A DNA stretch of 5,130 nucleotides from an uncultured Peptococcaceae bacterium (GTDB lineage Bacteria > Bacillota > Limnochordia > Darwinibacteriales > Darwinibacteriaceae): the NCBI GenBank assembly GCA_937988745.1, contig CALKAR010000226.1:1-5130 (forward strand), in the 5' to 3' direction. The translations under genes and the position numbers were made by a program. Position 1 is the first letter of the stretch; each line of letters opens with the position of its first letter. Below are positions 5,070 to 5,130 of this stretch, piece after piece. The notes under the pieces are model-generated. The model worked only from the letters and a program-made list of their open reading frames with translations, was not told the DNA's origin and searched no databases.

Positions 5070-5130
5070 TAAAACGACTCCTTTATCTCGGCGAGCACCT
5101 GGGTGTACTCACCTAAATCAGTTGGTTTAG
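5069..5130 (-). CDS. 3' end of gene upstream of the RHH gene; possible second ParA (partial)
   Basis: On the minus strand a frame runs in from the right edge and ends KPTDLGEYTQVLAEIKESF at a TAA (5071-5069) that shares its last A with the RHH start codon (TAATG). The AAGGAG ribosome-binding site of the RHH gene lies within its last codons. This tight coupling argues that the frame is real. The short tail (Y..VLAEI near the end) resembles ParA C-termini (Y..L..EI), and ParA-RHH is the standard type Ib operon order. Only 19 residues are visible, so the family call is an inference. Confidence 0.6.
   Translation of the reverse strand, partial: KPTDLGEYTQVLAEIKESF
5078..5083 (-). promoter_or_regulatory. 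Ribosome-binding site of the RHH gene inside the upstream gene
   Basis: AAGGAG on the minus strand lies 8 bases before ATG 5069. It falls within the final codons of the upstream frame, fixing the start and suggesting that translation of the two genes is coupled. An internal ATG eight codons later lacks such a site. Confidence 0.8.

Overview
The window looks like a backbone segment of a conjugative or mobilizable plasmid, or a related integrative element, from an actinobacterium. A Corynebacterium-like host is my best guess. It rests on the TraA-type MobF relaxase architecture, the mid-GC codon use and the GTG starts. It is an inference and not a species identification.

Layout. Positions 3-170 (+) hold the probable 3' end of an unidentified gene, which also contains two inverted repeats. 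A very strong Shine-Dalgarno at 211-216 precedes a 1138-residue MobF relaxase/helicase (traA, 225-3641 +). This fills two thirds of the window and carries all expected relaxase and RecD-like helicase motifs. Downstream, 3642-3795 is non-coding and contains a striking array of phased CTGTA-type half-sites (3683-3730). Next come a small XRE regulator on the minus strand (3796-4041) and, divergent from it, a ParA-family gene on the plus strand (4128-4748). The 86 bp between these two contains a C-box-like operator. A second array of the same half-sites lies at 4799-4826. Last, on the minus strand, is a small ribbon-helix-helix (RHH) protein resembling type Ib centromere-binding proteins such as ParG (4830-5069). 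It is coupled by a TAATG overlap to another gene that runs off the right edge (5069-5130) and whose C-terminus is compatible with a second ParA.

How the parts may work together. The right-hand half looks like a segregation and regulation module. The RHH protein is the obvious candidate reader of the phased CTGTA arrays, which have 7-8 bp steps like known RHH centromeres. The most unusual element is the ParA-like protein at 4128-4748. The reading frame is intact and has a good ribosome-binding site. However, the Walker A glycine-lysine pair is replaced by Met-Arg and the catalytic aspartate of the DxD motif is Ser, so normal ATP cycling is unlikely. It is controlled from a shared intergenic region with an orphan regulator that resembles restriction-modification controller (C) proteins, with no R-M genes in view. 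The XRE/degenerate-ParA pair is bracketed by the two arrays. My working hypothesis is an accessory partition or incompatibility module built beside a conventional ParA-RHH operon.
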